NCBI GenBank assembly: GCA_032334055.1
Contig: JAUOZS010000001.1
Coordinates: 558,001 to 622,000 of the forward strand
Length of the DNA stretch: 64,000 bases
Origin: Selenomonadales bacterium 4137-cl
GTDB lineage: Bacteria > Bacillota > Negativicutes > Sporomusales > UBA7701
Direction of reading: 5' to 3'
In this document: in pieces, positions 1-10,194 of the stretch
Layout: each line of letters opens with the position of its first letter
How positions within the stretch are numbered: the first letter of the stretch is position 1
The notes under the pieces: generated by a model
Told to the model about the DNA's origin: nothing
The model's database searches: none
The model's input: only the letters and a program-made list of their open reading frames with translations
Translations under genes and position numbers: made by a program

Positions 1-324
1 GCGCTGGGCGACGGGGCGAACGACGATGAGGCGGTCCGCCGGGAGGACGGGTCGTGGCTCCTCGATGGGATGATGGATATCGAGGATTTCAAGGAGCTGT
101 TCGCTTTCGGCGAGCTGCCGGAGGAGGAACGGGCAGGATATCAGACGCTGGGCGGGTTCGTGATTTCGTTCTTCGGCGATATTCCCCAGACGGGGGAGAG
201 TTTCGCGTGGGGCGGCTATCGTTTCGAGGTGATGGACATGGACCGCACGCGGGTCGATAAGGTGCTGGTGGCGGCTTTGCCGCCGGAAAATGGCAACGAT
301 GTTGTCGAGTATCCCTCGGTGTAG
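1..324 (+). CDS. HlyC/CorC-type transporter-associated protein, C-terminal fragment
   Basis: The reading frame is open from the first base of the window and ends at a TAG at 322, giving the last 107 residues of a longer protein. The visible part matches the CorC_HlyC domain that ends CNNM/CorC-type membrane proteins: an acidic stretch around the first ATG pair, then a GGFV-like turn and a FAWGGYRFEV-like strand pair. These proteins have an N-terminal membrane domain and paired CBS domains and are linked to divalent cation transport. Both of those parts lie upstream of the window. The family call rests on the C-terminal domain alone. Confidence 0.75.
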   Translation, partial: ALGDGANDDEAVRREDGSWLLDGMMDIEDFKELFAFGELPEEERAGYQTLGGFVISFFGDIPQTGESFAWGGYRFEVMDMDRTRVDKVLVAALPPENGNDVVEYPSV

Positions 325-379
325 GCCGGGGGATATTTTTTCGCTTCGTTTCGGGAAGACTAATGTCGGGAGGTGGGAA

Positions 380-589
380 ATGGTGCGGAAAAAGACGGAC
401 AGCGAGGCGTTCGCGTCGGAGTATGCGATGAGCGCCGGCGACAACGCGGTGTCCCGCGAGCAGATCGACAGGTCGATAGTAGCCGGAGAGGTCGCCAATG
501 AGCATTCTTTCCGCGCCGCGTGCATGCGCGGCCTGGACGACATTTCCCAAGACCGAAAAAACGATAGGCGAGGAGGGGGTTCTGTGTGA
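380..589 (+). CDS. Small hypothetical protein (69 aa)
   Basis: This short frame starts at an ATG with a strong Shine-Dalgarno sequence (GGGAGGTGG) about four bases upstream, and ends at a TGA that overlaps the start of the next small gene. It encodes a hydrophilic 69-residue protein with no signal peptide or membrane segment and a Gly-rich, charged C-terminus. I do not recognise a family. The good ribosome binding site and the overlap with its neighbour argue for a real gene, and nothing visible gives a function. Confidence 0.5.
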   Translation: MVRKKTDSEAFASEYAMSAGDNAVSREQIDRSIVAGEVANEHSFRAACMRGLDDISQDRKNDRRGGGSV

Positions 590-717
590 AGAAGAGGCTT
601 GTCGGCGGTTATTTCTCCAGTGTGCCGCTGGCCCAGATTATCACCGCCACCGCCGATATCGCGCCCGAGGACGAGGTCCGGGACGACAGCCCGGACGGGG
701 AAGGTTATGAGGACTGA
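586..717 (+). CDS. Small hypothetical protein (43 aa), GTG start
   Basis: A GTG at 586 overlaps the TGA of the preceding gene and is preceded at the right distance by AGGAGGGGG (571-579), so initiation here is plausible and probably coupled to the upstream gene. The product starts basic (KKR), has a short moderately hydrophobic middle and ends very acidic (EDEVRDDSPDGEGYED). It is too short to assign. Its family is unknown, and the case for it is the ribosome binding site and the tight packing. Confidence 0.5.
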   Translation: MKKRLVGGYFSSVPLAQIITATADIAPEDEVRDDSPDGEGYED

Positions 718-730
718 CGGAAGGACGGCA

Positions 731-751
731 GCCCCGGACGCGCTCCGGGGC
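731..751 (+). promoter_or_regulatory. Small inverted repeat just upstream of speD
   Basis: GCCCCGGA (731-738) and TCCGGGGC (744-751) form a perfect 8-bp stem with a 5-base loop that ends nine bases before the GTG start of speD. It covers the only G-rich stretch that could serve as the ribosome binding site, so it could limit translation. No terminator-type T-run follows. The function is inferred. Confidence 0.3.
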
Positions 752-759
752 TTGGCTTT

Positions 760-1584
760 GTGAATATGGATGTCAAGGCGCTGAAGAAGAAGCTGCAGCT
801 TTACGGGTTCAATAATCTGACCAAGACGTTGAGTTTCAATATGTACGACATTTGTTACGCGATCAGCCCCCAGCATCGCCGCGAGTATATAGACTATGTC
901 GACGAGGAGTACAGCGCCGCCCGCCTGACGGCTATTTTAACGGCGGTGGCGGGCATCATCGGGGCGAATATCCTCAATGTCGCCCAGCAGGATTACGAGC
1001 CGCAGGGGGCGAGCGTGACGATGCTGATTTCCGAGGGCAAGGAGGGGGACGCGCTTTCCCAGGTGAATGCCGCCGCTCCGGAGGTGAAGGCCGCGGAGGC
1101 GGTGGTGGCGCATCTCGATAAGAGCCACATTACGGTGCATACTTATCCGGAGAGCCACCCGGACAAGGGGATCAGCACTTTCCGGGCCGATATAGATGTT
1201 TCGACGTGCGGCGAGATTTCGCCGCTGAGGGCACTCAATTTCCTGCTGGGGAGTTTCAATTCGGATATTGCGATCATCGATTACCGGGTGCGGGGGTTTA
1301 CCCGCGATGTTGCCGGGAAGAAGTATTTCATCGATCACCGGATAAATTCCATCCAGAATTACATCGCCAAGGAAAGCCGCGACAGGTACAATATGATCGA
1401 TGTGAACGTTTATCAGGAGAATATTTTTCATACTAAAATGATCCTTAAGGAGTTCGATCTCGATAATTATTTGTTCGGTACGGCGAAAAAAGAGCTGCTG
1501 CCGGGCGAGAAGAAGAAGATCAAGCAGCGCCTGAAGCGGGAGATGGCGGAGATTTTTTACGGCCGGAATGTTCCCAAGGTGTAG
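760..1584 (+). CDS. speD: S-adenosylmethionine decarboxylase proenzyme (enterobacterial type)
   Basis: The 274-residue product closely follows the E. coli-type SpeD (264 aa), beginning with an [13 protein letters not shown] N-terminus followed by [25 protein letters not shown] and [11 protein letters not shown] blocks. The self-cleavage site AHLD-KSH is present. Serine 122 should become the pyruvoyl cofactor, with Lys121 ending the beta chain. The enzyme decarboxylates AdoMet to supply aminopropyl groups for spermidine or a related polyamine. No aminopropyltransferase (speE) is adjacent. The start is GTG 760 or ATG 766; neither has a strong ribosome binding site, because the nearest G-run lies in a small hairpin. 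Confidence 0.93.
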   Translation: MNMDVKALKKKLQLYGFNNLTKTLSFNMYDICYAISPQHRREYIDYVDEEYSAARLTAILTAVAGIIGANILNVAQQDYEPQGASVTMLISEGKEGDALSQVNAAAPEVKAAEAVVAHLDKSHITVHTYPESHPDKGISTFRADIDVSTCGEISPLRALNFLLGSFNSDIAIIDYRVRGFTRDVAGKKYFIDHRINSIQNYIAKESRDRYNMIDVNVYQENIFHTKMILKEFDLDNYLFGTAKKELLPGEKKKIKQRLKREMAEIFYGRNVPKV

Positions 1585-1601
1585 CGGAGGGGGGTGGCGA
1601 G

Positions 1602-2423
1602 GTGGCAACCGCCCAGTTTAAAGCGGCCGCGCTGACGAACGAGATCGGCCTCAACGCACTTGCCGCCCATTTCGGCATCCGCCGCAAGTACCGGTGGGAG
1701 GATTCGCTGGCCTTGGGCGAGCGGGCTCTCAAGGGCGTGGTGCTGGAGCCGGCCGGCAAGTCGGTGCATGTTTTCTCGTTCGGTGCGGTGGTGTTCGTGA
1801 ATTGCCAGCACCATGAGATGATGGATGTGATCCGTTATCTCGGGCAGGTGGAGGGCGGTCTGGCGGAGGCGGCCGCTCTGACGCATTCCGATGATTACCG
1901 CATCGAGGTTTCGAGCGAGGAGGAGCCGTCGGTCAACAACGACTGCCTGGTGGTGCCGCGGGAGGAGGGCTACCAGAGGGAGATGGTGGCGACCGTGCTG
2001 GCGAAGTCGGTGGCGCTGGAGCGGACGGAGACGGGCACGAATGCTTTGTTGGACGAGATCGAGGATGTGGTGGCGCTTTTGGGAAAGGGGCGCCTGACGA
2101 TGTCGGACGAGCAGTTGGCGCAGATGTCGGCCCGCATCCTGGGGTTTCGCCTGAGTACGCTGTCGTATATAATGCTGCTGGATAAGCCGGACATAACCTG
2201 GGTGAACGAGGGGGCGGGGGCGCTTTACGACGAGTTGGGGGCGCTGTTCGAGCTGACCGACCGGTACGAGAGCATCCGCCATAAGACGGAGGCGCTGATG
2301 GACATCACGACGGTGTTCGCGGGGCTGGCCCACGCCAAGCGCGGCACCAGGCTGGAGTGGGCGGTGATTATCCTTATAGCCATCGAGATTGTGCTGTCGG
2401 TGACCGATATGGTGATGAGGTAG
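1602..2423 (+). CDS. RMD1/YagE family (DUF155) protein with C-terminal membrane anchor
   Basis: The GTG start at 1602 follows a GGAGGGGGGTGGCGAG ribosome binding region only 17 bases after speD, so the two are probably co-transcribed. The 273-residue protein has the DUF155 pattern: an FSFGAVVFVN core near residue 65, an LAKSVALERTE helix around 135-145, a helical middle, and a single hydrophobic helix near the C-terminus (about residues 252-270). The related yeast and human proteins (Rmd1, RMND1) are membrane-linked and poorly understood. The bacterial role is unknown, so only the family is called. Confidence 0.8.
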   Translation: MATAQFKAAALTNEIGLNALAAHFGIRRKYRWEDSLALGERALKGVVLEPAGKSVHVFSFGAVVFVNCQHHEMMDVIRYLGQVEGGLAEAAALTHSDDYRIEVSSEEEPSVNNDCLVVPREEGYQREMVATVLAKSVALERTETGTNALLDEIEDVVALLGKGRLTMSDEQLAQMSARILGFRLSTLSYIMLLDKPDITWVNEGAGALYDELGALFELTDRYESIRHKTEALMDITTVFAGLAHAKRGTRLEWAVIILIAIEIVLSVTDMVMR

Positions 2424-2480
2424 TTCGCCGGAGGATGCGAACGTTTTTGAGGAAGGTGCGAAAAAGGTTCACTTTTTTCG

Positions 2481-2510
2481 TTGACACTGTGCCGCCACCG
2501 GCGTTAAAAT
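2481..2510 (+). promoter_or_regulatory. Sigma-A type promoter of the purine regulon
   Basis: TTGACA at 2481-2486 and TAAAAT at 2505-2510 are separated by 18 bp, placing the transcription start near 2517, just ahead of the guanine aptamer. There is no gene from 2424 to 2886. This stretch holds the promoter, two riboswitch aptamers and a terminator. Confidence 0.8.
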
Positions 2511-2529
2511 GGATATGGACAAGTTAATA

Positions 2530-2599
2530 GCTCGTATTATTTTGGGGATATGGCCCAAAAGTTCCTACCGGGCGACCGTAAATCGCCCTGACTACGGGT
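2530..2599 (+). promoter_or_regulatory. Guanine-sensing purine riboswitch aptamer
   Basis: P1 is formed by GCTCGTA (2530-2536) with TACGGGT (2593-2599). P2 is TTGGG/CCCAA with loop GATATGG, and P3 is GGGCG/CGCCC with loop ACCGTAAAT, the two conserved kissing loops of the xpt-type purine riboswitch. The J2/3 strand GTTCCTACC is present. The base that pairs with the ligand, just before TACG in GACTACG, is C, which predicts guanine or hypoxanthine rather than adenine recognition. It sits directly upstream of a second aptamer and has no terminator of its own. Confidence 0.93.
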
Positions 2600-2603
2600 G
2601 AAA

Positions 2604-2720
2604 GTGTACCTAGGGTTCCGCATGACCGACGCCGCTCGTGCTGCTGCTTCGGCTTGGCCTGGACCGAGTGGTACAGGCGCCACTCGGTGACGCTACACCG
2701 GAGGGATAAAAACCCGGGCG
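2604..2720 (+). promoter_or_regulatory. PRPP riboswitch aptamer (ykkC subtype), tandem with guanine aptamer
   Basis: The closing helix GTGTA (2604-2608) with TACAC (2694-2698) encloses ykkC-class conserved blocks: CCTAGGGTTCCG on the 5' side, CTGGACCGAGTGGTACAGGC in the middle and CCGGAGGGATAAAAACCCGGG on the 3' side. Its position after a guanine aptamer and before a purine permease and pur genes points to the PRPP-binding ykkC subtype rather than guanidine or ppGpp. The 3' part of the aptamer overlaps the left arm of the terminator, so PRPP binding should prevent termination. Confidence 0.88.
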
Positions 2721-2774
2721 GGGAGGTTTCGCTCTTACGAGATGGAAATTCCCCCGCCGGGTTTATTTGTTTTC
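2710..2774 (+). terminator. Riboswitch-controlled intrinsic terminator
   Basis: The left arm AACCCGGGCGGGG (2710-2722) pairs, with one bulged G, with CCCCCGCCGGGTT (2751-2763), followed by a T-rich tract TTTATTTGTTTT. The left arm shares bases with the conserved end of the PRPP aptamer, giving the mutually exclusive folds needed for transcriptional control of the permease-pur operon. Confidence 0.88.
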
Positions 2775-2886
2775 TCCGTGACGGCCAGCCGAGAGGCCGC
2801 AGTGGCCGCGTGTTGCCAGCGGGCGAGTAAAAAACGGCTCTGCGGGTATAATGGGAAACAGCCTAGCAGATTGGACAGGTGATGAT

Positions 2887-4257
2887 ATGCTGGAACGACT
2901 GTTTTCCCTGCGCGAGCGCCGTACCGACGTCAGGACCGAGGTGCTGGCGGGTGTTACCACTTTCATGACGATGGCTTATATCCTGTTCGTCAACCCCAGC
3001 GTCCTCGGGACGGCGGGCATGGACAGGAACGCCGTGCTGCTGGCGACCGCCATCGGCGCGGGGCTGGTGACGATCATGATGGGGCTGTTCGTGAATTATC
3101 CGATCGCCCTGGCTCCCGGGATGGGGCTGAGCGCATTTTACGCTTTCACGGTTGTCGTCGGCATGGGGGTGCCTTGGCAGACGGCGCTGGGGGCGGTGTT
3201 CATTTCGGGGCTGATTTTTATCGCCCTGACCGTGACCCGCGTGCGCCAACTGCTGGTGGAGGGGATTCCGACTTTTCTCAAGCACGCTATCACGGCCGGC
3301 ATCGGGTTGTTTATCACTATCATCGGGCTGAAGCTGTCGGGTCTGATGACGATCAGGCTGTCGCTTATCCCGTCGACGGTGGAGCGGCTTGTCGCCGCAA
3401 AGGGCAATGCCACGCCCGCCCATTTCGAGACGATTATCGAGATGGGCAGTCTGGCGGAGCCGCAGGTGCTGCTGGCGATGTTCGGCCTGCTGCTTATCGG
3501 CGTGCTGACGGCCCGGAAGATGAGGGGCGCGATTCTCGCGGGCATCGTGACGACCACTGTTCTGGCGGTCGCGGCCGGGGTGGTCAAGGTGCCGGCCGGC
3601 TTCAGTCCGGTGGCTGTGCCCGATTTCAGCCGCAACGCGTTTTTGGCGCTCGATATCTGGGGGGCGCTTAATATGGGGCTGGCAACGATTATTTTCACCT
3701 TCACGTTCGTGGAGCTGTTCGATACGATGGGCACGCTGGTCGGAACGGCCACCAAGGCGGGGCTGATGGACAAGCGCGGCCGTTTCCCCGGCATCGGCAA
3801 GGCGATGCTGGTGGACGCGACCGGCGTGAGTCTCGGCGCTCTTTTGGGCACGAGCACGTTAACTTCGTATATCGAGAGCGCGGCCGGCATTGGCGTCGGC
3901 GGCCGCACCGGCCTGACGGCGGTGACGTGCGGCATCCTCTTTCTCTTGGCGCTGTTCTTCACGCCGCTGGCCGGCCTGATCCCCGATGCGGCCACGGCTC
4001 CGGCGCTGATCTTCGTGGGCGCGATGATGATGGAAGGGGTGCGCCATATCGATTTCGGCGATTTGAGCGAGGGGCTGCCGGCGTTTTTGACTATCACGCT
4101 GATGCCCTTTACATACAGCATCGCCAACGGCATTTCGGCCGGCCTGGTTTTTTACCCGATCCTCAAGCTGGCGACCGGGCGCGGCCGCGAGGTCCACTGG
4201 ATCGCCTACGTGATGGCGGCGCTCGTGATTTTGCGGTTTGTCTACCTGGCCGGTTAA
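2887..4257 (+). CDS. NCS2/AzgA-family purine permease
   Basis: This polytopic membrane protein has about 456 residues. The N-terminal RTEVLAGVTTFMTMAYILFVNP and later FTFVELFDTMGTLVG blocks are hallmarks of the AzgA branch, which takes up adenine, guanine or hypoxanthine, probably with protons. I chose ATG 2887 because AGGTGAT sits three bases upstream and the protein then starts like its relatives. An upstream ATG at 2851 would add 12 residues without a good ribosome binding site. It is the first gene after the guanine-PRPP riboswitch, so purine salvage uptake and de novo synthesis share one control. Exact base specificity cannot be read from sequence. Confidence 0.9.
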   Translation: MLERLFSLRERRTDVRTEVLAGVTTFMTMAYILFVNPSVLGTAGMDRNAVLLATAIGAGLVTIMMGLFVNYPIALAPGMGLSAFYAFTVVVGMGVPWQTALGAVFISGLIFIALTVTRVRQLLVEGIPTFLKHAITAGIGLFITIIGLKLSGLMTIRLSLIPSTVERLVAAKGNATPAHFETIIEMGSLAEPQVLLAMFGLLLIGVLTARKMRGAILAGIVTTTVLAVAAGVVKVPAGFSPVAVPDFSRNAFLALDIWGALNMGLATIIFTFTFVELFDTMGTLVGTATKAGLMDKRGRFPGIGKAMLVDATGVSLGALLGTSTLTSYIESAAGIGVGGRTGLTAVTCGILFLLALFFTPLAGLIPDAATAPALIFVGAMMMEGVRHIDFGDLSEGLPAFLTITLMPFTYSIANGISAGLVFYPILKLATGRGREVHWIAYVMAALVILRFVYLAG

Positions 4258-4292
4258 GCCGGCCGGAGCATCGGATATTAAGGAGGAGTAGC

Positions 4293-4784
4293 ATGAAAGT
4301 AGCGATAATCATGGGCAGCGATTCCGATCTGCCGGTACTGGAGCCGGCGCTTAAGACGCTGGAGGAGTTCGGGGTGGCCGCCGAGGTTGTGGTGGCTTCC
4401 GCCCACCGCACTCCCCAGAAGGTGCACGATTTCGTGTCGACGGCCGCCGACCGCGGCGTCGGCGTGTTCATCGCCGCCGCCGGCGCCGCCGCCCACCTGC
4501 CGGGCGTGGTTGCCAGCTTTACCACGCTGCCGGTCATCGGCGTGCCGGTCAACTGCACGTCGCTGGGCGGGATGGACGCCCTGCTGAGCATCGCGCAGAT
4601 GCCGTCCGGCATCCCGGTGGCGACGATGGCGATCAACGGGGCGAAGAACGCCGCGCTGTTCGCCGTGCAGATCCTGGCGACCGCCGATCCCGCGCTGCGG
4701 GAAAAGCTGGCCGACTACCGCCGGACGATGGCCGCCGAGGTCGAGCGTAAAGCCGCCAAGGTAACCGCCAGTCTTAATAAATAA
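4293..4784 (+). CDS. purE: N5-carboxyaminoimidazole ribonucleotide mutase
   Basis: The 163-residue protein carries the PurE signature MGSDSDLP at residues 7-14 and the SAHRTP segment near residue 43, with the Gly/Ala-rich AAGAAAHLPG loop. It converts N5-CAIR to CAIR in purine synthesis. The start has an ideal AAGGAGGAG ribosome binding site. The size and sequence are those of class I PurE, which normally needs PurK. No purK is found in this cluster, so purK must be elsewhere or carboxylation must use CO2 directly. Confidence 0.96.
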   Translation: MKVAIIMGSDSDLPVLEPALKTLEEFGVAAEVVVASAHRTPQKVHDFVSTAADRGVGVFIAAAGAAAHLPGVVASFTTLPVIGVPVNCTSLGGMDALLSIAQMPSGIPVATMAINGAKNAALFAVQILATADPALREKLADYRRTMAAEVERKAAKVTASLNK

Positions 4785-4804
4785 TTTATACGGAGGAATG
4801 AAAA

Positions 4805-5512
<708 letters not shown>

Positions 5513-5525
5513 GGAGATTGACGGC

Positions 5526-6983
5526 GTGTACTGTGAACTTACGAGCGACAAACCGCGCGAAGAGTGCGGCGTATTCGGCATCTATTCCCGCCATGACGAT
5601 GTGGCCCTGAACACGTACTGGGGCCTATACGCCCTCCAGCACCGCGGCCAGGAGAGCGCCGGCATCACTTTGACGGACGGCTGCCAGATGGACGTCCAGC
5701 GCGGCATGGGCCTGGTCGGCGAGGTGTTTCGCAAGGGGCTGCCCGAGATGCCGGGGGCGCACATCGCGATCGGCCATGTGCGCTATTCGACCACCGGCTC
5801 CAGCCTGCTGATCAACACCCAGCCGCTGATGGTCTCGTATTCGGGCGGGCATATAAGCCTGGCCCACAACGGCAACCTCACCAACGCCCGCGAGCTGCGC
5901 GTCGATCTCGAGCAGAAGGGCAGCGTTTTTCAGACATCGATCGACAGTGAGGTGATCGTCAACCTGATCGCCCGTTCGGGCAAGGATACGATCGAGGACC
6001 GCGTGTTGGAGAGCGTGGCCCGGATCGAAGGCGCTTACTGCCTGGTGATCATGACCGACGACAAGCTCATCGGCGTCCGCGATCCCCACGGCTTTCGGCC
6101 GCTGTGCATCGGCAAGCTTAACGGCGGCTGGGTGCTGGCGTCCGAGTCGTGCGCGCTCGATTCGGTGGGGGCGGAGATGATCCGCGACCTGGCGCCGGGC
6201 GAGATGGTGGTCGTCGACGACGCCGGGCCCCGTTATTACAGCTTCGCTGCGGGCAACCGGCGGGCGCTGTGTATTTTCGAGTATATTTATTTCGCGCGTC
6301 CCGACAGCGTCATCGACGGTCAGAGCGTGTACGCCGCCCGCTTCGCCATGGGGCGCCAGCTGGCCCGCGAGAGCGGTTTCAAGGCCGATCTCGTCATTTC
6401 GGTGCCAGACTCGGGGACGACCGCGGCCCTCGGTTTCAGCTACGAGTCGGGCGTGCCGTTCGCCGAGGGGCTGATCAAGAACCGCTACATCGGCCGCACC
6501 TTCATCCAGCCCGAACAGCAGAAGCGGGATACGGGGGTGCGGATCAAGCTCAACGCCAACCGGGCGGTGGTGGAAGGCAAGTCGGTGATCATGGTGGACG
6601 ACTCGATCGTCCGCGGCACGACCAGCGGCAAGATCGTCAAGATGCTGAAGGAGGCGGGCGCGACGTCGGTGAAGATGTGCGTCAGTTCGCCGCCGATCGG
6701 CTACCCGTGCTATTACGGCATCGATACGTCGGCCCGCAAGGAGTTGATCGCCGCCAGCAAGCAGGTGGAGGAGATCAGGGATTTTATCGGTGCCGACGCG
6801 CTGTATTATCTATCGCTGGAGGGATTGCACGGGTCGGTGGCCAATATTGACCATGGCCGGATGTGCTACGCCTGCTTCAACTGCGATTATCCCTGCAACA
6901 TACCCGGCGGGGAAGAGGCGGCGGGCAGCAAATTCGTATTTGAAGCGGCGGCGAGCCGCAAGAAGTGCGGGGGAGAGGGATGA
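5526..6983 (+). CDS. purF: Amidophosphoribosyltransferase, iron-sulfur type
   Basis: This enzyme makes phosphoribosylamine from PRPP and glutamine, the committed step of purine synthesis. Cys14 in EECGVFG is the Ntn glutaminase nucleophile, so residues 1-13 form a propeptide as in the B. subtilis enzyme. The PRPP loop [14 protein letters not shown] is present. Cysteines in ALCIFEY, GYPCYYG and the C-terminal CYACFNC region match the [4Fe-4S] ligands of the oxygen-labile class. The start is GTG with AAGGAG upstream. Its substrate PRPP is also the predicted ligand of the operon riboswitch. Confidence 0.97.
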   Translation: MYCELTSDKPREECGVFGIYSRHDDVALNTYWGLYALQHRGQESAGITLTDGCQMDVQRGMGLVGEVFRKGLPEMPGAHIAIGHVRYSTTGSSLLINTQPLMVSYSGGHISLAHNGNLTNARELRVDLEQKGSVFQTSIDSEVIVNLIARSGKDTIEDRVLESVARIEGAYCLVIMTDDKLIGVRDPHGFRPLCIGKLNGGWVLASESCALDSVGAEMIRDLAPGEMVVVDDAGPRYYSFAAGNRRALCIFEYIYFARPDSVIDGQSVYAARFAMGRQLARESGFKADLVISVPDSGTTAALGFSYESGVPFAEGLIKNRYIGRTFIQPEQQKRDTGVRIKLNANRAVVEGKSVIMVDDSIVRGTTSGKIVKMLKEAGATSVKMCVSSPPIGYPCYYGIDTSARKELIAASKQVEEIRDFIGADALYYLSLEGLHGSVANIDHGRMCYACFNCDYPCNIPGGEEAAGSKFVFEAAASRKKCGGEG

Positions 6984-8032
6984 GCGAAGGATTGACATAC
7001 CGCCAGGCCGGGGTGGATATCGACGCCGGCAACAAGGCGGTGGACATGATGAAGAAACATGTGCGGGCGACCTATCGCCCTGAGGTGCTGGGCGATATCG
7101 GTGGCTTCGGCGGCCTGTTCGCGCTGAACGCGGCGAAATACAAGGAGCCTGTCCTGGTGAGCGGCACCGACGGTGTGGGCACCAAGCTGAGGCTAGCCTT
7201 TATGATGGACAGGCACGACACCATCGGCCAGGATGCGGTGGCGATGTGCGTCAACGATATCCTGGTGCAGGGAGCCGAGCCGCTGTTTTTCCTCGATTAC
7301 CTGGCGGTAGGCCGCCTGGAGCCGGAGAAGGTGGCGGCGATCGTCAGCGGCGTCGCCATCGCCTGCCGCGAATCGGGCTGCGCCCTCATCGGCGGCGAGA
7401 CGGCCGAGATGGCAGGCTTCTACCCTGACGGCGAGTACGATATCGCCGGCTTCGCGGTCGGCATCGCCGATAAATCCCGCCTTATAACCGGCGAGAAGAT
7501 CAGGCCGGGCGACGTGCTCATCGGCCTGCCGTCGAGCGGCCTCCATTCAAACGGCTTCTCGCTGGTGAGGAAGATCTGTTTCGACGTTAAGGGGCTGACG
7601 GCGGATGCGACTGTGCCCGCGCTGGGCAGGACGCTGGGCGAGGAGTTGCTCGTCCCCACGCGTCTGTATCCGCGGGTTTGCCTGCCGTTGTTCGACCGGT
7701 TTTCCATCCGCGGTCTCGTACATATCACCGGCGGCGGCTTTTACGACAATATCCCCCGGGTGTTGCCCGCCGGCTGCGGCGTGACGGTCGATGCGTCGGC
7801 GTGGCCCATGCCGCCGATCTTCGCGCTCCTGCAGGAGTGGGGAAGAGTGGCCTGGCCGGAGATGTTCCGCACCTTCAACATGGGTATCGGCATGATCCTG
7901 GTGGTGCCTGAGGGCGAGGCGGAAGCGGTGCGCAAGGACCTCGCCGGGCGCGGCGAACAGTCGTATATCATCGGCGCGGTAACGGACGGCGAGCGGGCCG
8001 TCACCATCAGGGGAGGCGTGTTCGATGAATAG
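6980..8032 (+). CDS. purM: Phosphoribosylformylglycinamidine cyclo-ligase
   Basis: AIR synthetase of 350 residues. It shows [13 protein letters not shown] at the N-terminus, GTDGVGTKL around residue 58, [14 protein letters not shown] near residue 140 and [13 protein letters not shown], all typical of the PurM ATP-binding fold. The ATG at 6980 overlaps the purF stop (ATGA) after a GGGAGAGGG ribosome binding site, so translation is likely coupled. The purL/Q/S genes, whose FGAM synthase makes its substrate, are not in the cluster. Confidence 0.97.
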   Translation: MSEGLTYRQAGVDIDAGNKAVDMMKKHVRATYRPEVLGDIGGFGGLFALNAAKYKEPVLVSGTDGVGTKLRLAFMMDRHDTIGQDAVAMCVNDILVQGAEPLFFLDYLAVGRLEPEKVAAIVSGVAIACRESGCALIGGETAEMAGFYPDGEYDIAGFAVGIADKSRLITGEKIRPGDVLIGLPSSGLHSNGFSLVRKICFDVKGLTADATVPALGRTLGEELLVPTRLYPRVCLPLFDRFSIRGLVHITGGGFYDNIPRVLPAGCGVTVDASAWPMPPIFALLQEWGRVAWPEMFRTFNMGIGMILVVPEGEAEAVRKDLAGRGEQSYIIGAVTDGERAVTIRGGVFDE

Positions 8033-8642
8033 GGCGGTGCTCGGCGTGCTGGTATCGGGGCGGGGCAGCAATCTGCAGGCCATCCTCGACGCCATCCAGG
8101 CCGAACGGCTCAGGGCGAAGATCGGCGTAGTAATCAGCGACACCCCGGGCGCTCTTGCCCTTAAGCGGGTGGCCGGCTTCGACATCGCCACTACTGTCAT
8201 CGAGCGGAAGAAGTTCGCCGACCGGCGCTCGTTCGAGCAGGCAATCGCCGCCGAGCTCCAGCTCCATCATGTGGAGCTGGTCGTGCTGGCCGGCTTTATG
8301 CGCATTCTGAGCAGCGAGTTCATCGGCCATTTTCCCGGCCGGATCATGAATATCCATCCCGCTCTGCTGCCCGCTTTTCCCGGTCTGGACGCCCAGGCCC
8401 AGGCGGTAAGGTACGGGGTCAAGGTGTCGGGCTGCACGGTCCACTTCGTCGACGAGGGCGTGGACACCGGCCCGATCATTCTTCAGGAGGCCGTGCCGGT
8501 GCTGGACGGCGACGACGAGCATTCTTTGGCGGAGCGCATCCTCCATGTCGAGCATAAGCTCTATCCCCGGGCAATCGGCCTGTTCTGCGAGGGGCGCCTC
8601 AGGACCGAAGGGCGCAGGGTGATAATCACTGAGAAACGGTAG
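8025..8642 (+). CDS. purN: Phosphoribosylglycinamide formyltransferase
   Basis: Folate-dependent GAR transformylase of 205 residues. The [13 protein letters not shown] motif near the N-terminus binds GAR. The [12 protein letters not shown] block holds the catalytic Asn-His, and [14 protein letters not shown] supplies the catalytic Asp. It overlaps purM by eight bases (ATGAATAG), indicating translational coupling. The family assignment is clear and the length is normal. Confidence 0.96.
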   Translation: MNRAVLGVLVSGRGSNLQAILDAIQAERLRAKIGVVISDTPGALALKRVAGFDIATTVIERKKFADRRSFEQAIAAELQLHHVELVVLAGFMRILSSEFIGHFPGRIMNIHPALLPAFPGLDAQAQAVRYGVKVSGCTVHFVDEGVDTGPIILQEAVPVLDGDDEHSLAERILHVEHKLYPRAIGLFCEGRLRTEGRRVIITEKR

Positions 8643-8651
8643 GTGGCTGGA

Positions 8652-10187
8652 ATGAAGATCGAACGAGCACTTATAAGCGTATCGGACAAGACCGGGGTGG
8701 TGGAGTTCGCCCGCGTCCTCCACGGCCTGGGGGTGGAGATTGTCTCCACGGGCGGGACGATGAAGACGCTGAAGGAAGCGGGAATACCCGTGGTGTATGT
8801 GAGCGAGATCACCGGCTTCCCGGAAATAATGGACGGTCGGGTGAAGACCCTCAATCCGTACATCCACGGCGGCATCCTCGCCATCCGCGACAACCCCGAG
8901 CATGTGCAGGCGATGCGCCATCACAAGATCAGGGGTATCGACATGGTGGTGGTCAACCTTTACCCCTTCCGCCAGACGGTCGCCAAACCGGACGTTACCC
9001 TGGGCGAGGCGGTGGAGAATATCGATATCGGCGGTCCGGCGATGATCCGGGCGGCCGCCAAGAATTTCGCCTATGTGGCGGTGGTGGTGAATCCGTCCAA
9101 CTACGCGCAGATCGCCGACGAGCTGACCAAGAAGGGCGAGATTTCCCAGGAAATGAGGATGGAGTTGGCGCGGGAGGCTTATAGCCATACTGCCGAATAC
9201 GACGCCTGGATCGCCCGCTATCTCGCCGGGCAGCTTGGCCAGGGGCGGTTTCCCGCCCGGCTGCAGCTGGTGTTCGACAAGGTGCAGGATCTGCGCTACG
9301 GGGAAAACCCCCACCAGCAGGCGGCTTTTTATCGCGAGCAGGGCTTCGCCGGGCCGGGGGTGGCAGGCGCCCGACAGCTTCACGGCAAGGAACTGTCGTT
9401 CAATAACATCGTCGACCTTGAGGCGGCGTTCAATATCGTGAATGAATTTTCCGCGCCGGCGGCGACGATCATCAAGCATACCAACCCCTGCGGCACCGGC
9501 ACGGGCGAAAGCCTGGCGGCGGCCTACGCGAAGGCGTACGAGGCCGATCCGGTTTCAGCGTTCGGCGGCATCATCGGTCTCAACCGCGAGGTGGATAAAG
9601 CCACGGCGGAGAAAATCGGCCAGCTATTCGCCGAGGCGGTGATCGCGCCCGGGTACAGCGATGAGGCGCTGGCGGCGCTGAGCGAGAAGAAGAATATCCG
9701 CCTGCTGGCGGCCGAGTTCGGTAAAGGCGTGGATGCTCTCGATATCAAACGGGTTTCGGGAGGCATACTCGTGCAGGACGCCGACGCCGGCGACCCGGAC
9801 GCGAAGCTCACGGTGGCGAGCAAGCGTCAACCGACCGCCGGCGAAATGGAGCAGCTCGATTTTGCCTGGAAGGTGGTCAAGCATGTCAAGTCGAACGCCA
9901 TCGTCGTGGCGGCGGACAACCGCACCGTCGGCGTGGGCGCCGGCCAGATGAACCGGGTGGGCGCGGCGAATATCGCCCTGACCCAGGCCGGCGAGGCGGC
10001 CAAGGGAGCCGTGCTGGCCTCCGACGCGTACTTCCCCTTCCGGGACACGGTGGACGCCGCCGCGAAGGCGGGCGTGACCGCGATCATCCAGCCGGGAGGC
10101 TCGATTCGCGACGAGGAGTCGATCAAGGCGGCGGACGAGCATGGGATTGCGATGGTGTTTACGGGCGTTAGACATTTTAAACATTAA
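8652..10187 (+). CDS. purH: Bifunctional AICAR transformylase / IMP cyclohydrolase
   Basis: This 511-residue protein carries out the last two steps to IMP. The N-terminal MGS-like cyclohydrolase domain has [15 protein letters not shown] and [12 protein letters not shown]. The C-terminal transformylase domain has [19 protein letters not shown] and the terminal [10 protein letters not shown] stretch. I chose ATG 8652 because AGGTGG lies just upstream. A GTG at 8643 would overlap that site. The last purine gene before a long palindromic repeat that separates it from purD. Confidence 0.97.
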   Translation: MKIERALISVSDKTGVVEFARVLHGLGVEIVSTGGTMKTLKEAGIPVVYVSEITGFPEIMDGRVKTLNPYIHGGILAIRDNPEHVQAMRHHKIRGIDMVVVNLYPFRQTVAKPDVTLGEAVENIDIGGPAMIRAAAKNFAYVAVVVNPSNYAQIADELTKKGEISQEMRMELAREAYSHTAEYDAWIARYLAGQLGQGRFPARLQLVFDKVQDLRYGENPHQQAAFYREQGFAGPGVAGARQLHGKELSFNNIVDLEAAFNIVNEFSAPAATIIKHTNPCGTGTGESLAAAYAKAYEADPVSAFGGIIGLNREVDKATAEKIGQLFAEAVIAPGYSDEALAALSEKKNIRLLAAEFGKGVDALDIKRVSGGILVQDADAGDPDAKLTVASKRQPTAGEMEQLDFAWKVVKHVKSNAIVVAADNRTVGVGAGQMNRVGAANIALTQAGEAAKGAVLASDAYFPFRDTVDAAAKAGVTAIIQPGGSIRDEESIKAADEHGIAMVFTGVRHFKH

Positions 10188-10194
10188 CAGGGCC

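Noticed and set aside
2604..2720. The second aptamer as a guanidine-I riboswitch
   Set aside because: The ykkC-class core alone does not exclude it, but the tandem position after a guanine aptamer and the purine genes downstream fit the PRPP subtype much better.
2847..2852. A TATAAT just upstream of the NCS2 permease as a second promoter
   Set aside because: No acceptable -35 element at 16-18 bp and no extended -10 TG. The riboswitch promoter at 2481 explains expression.
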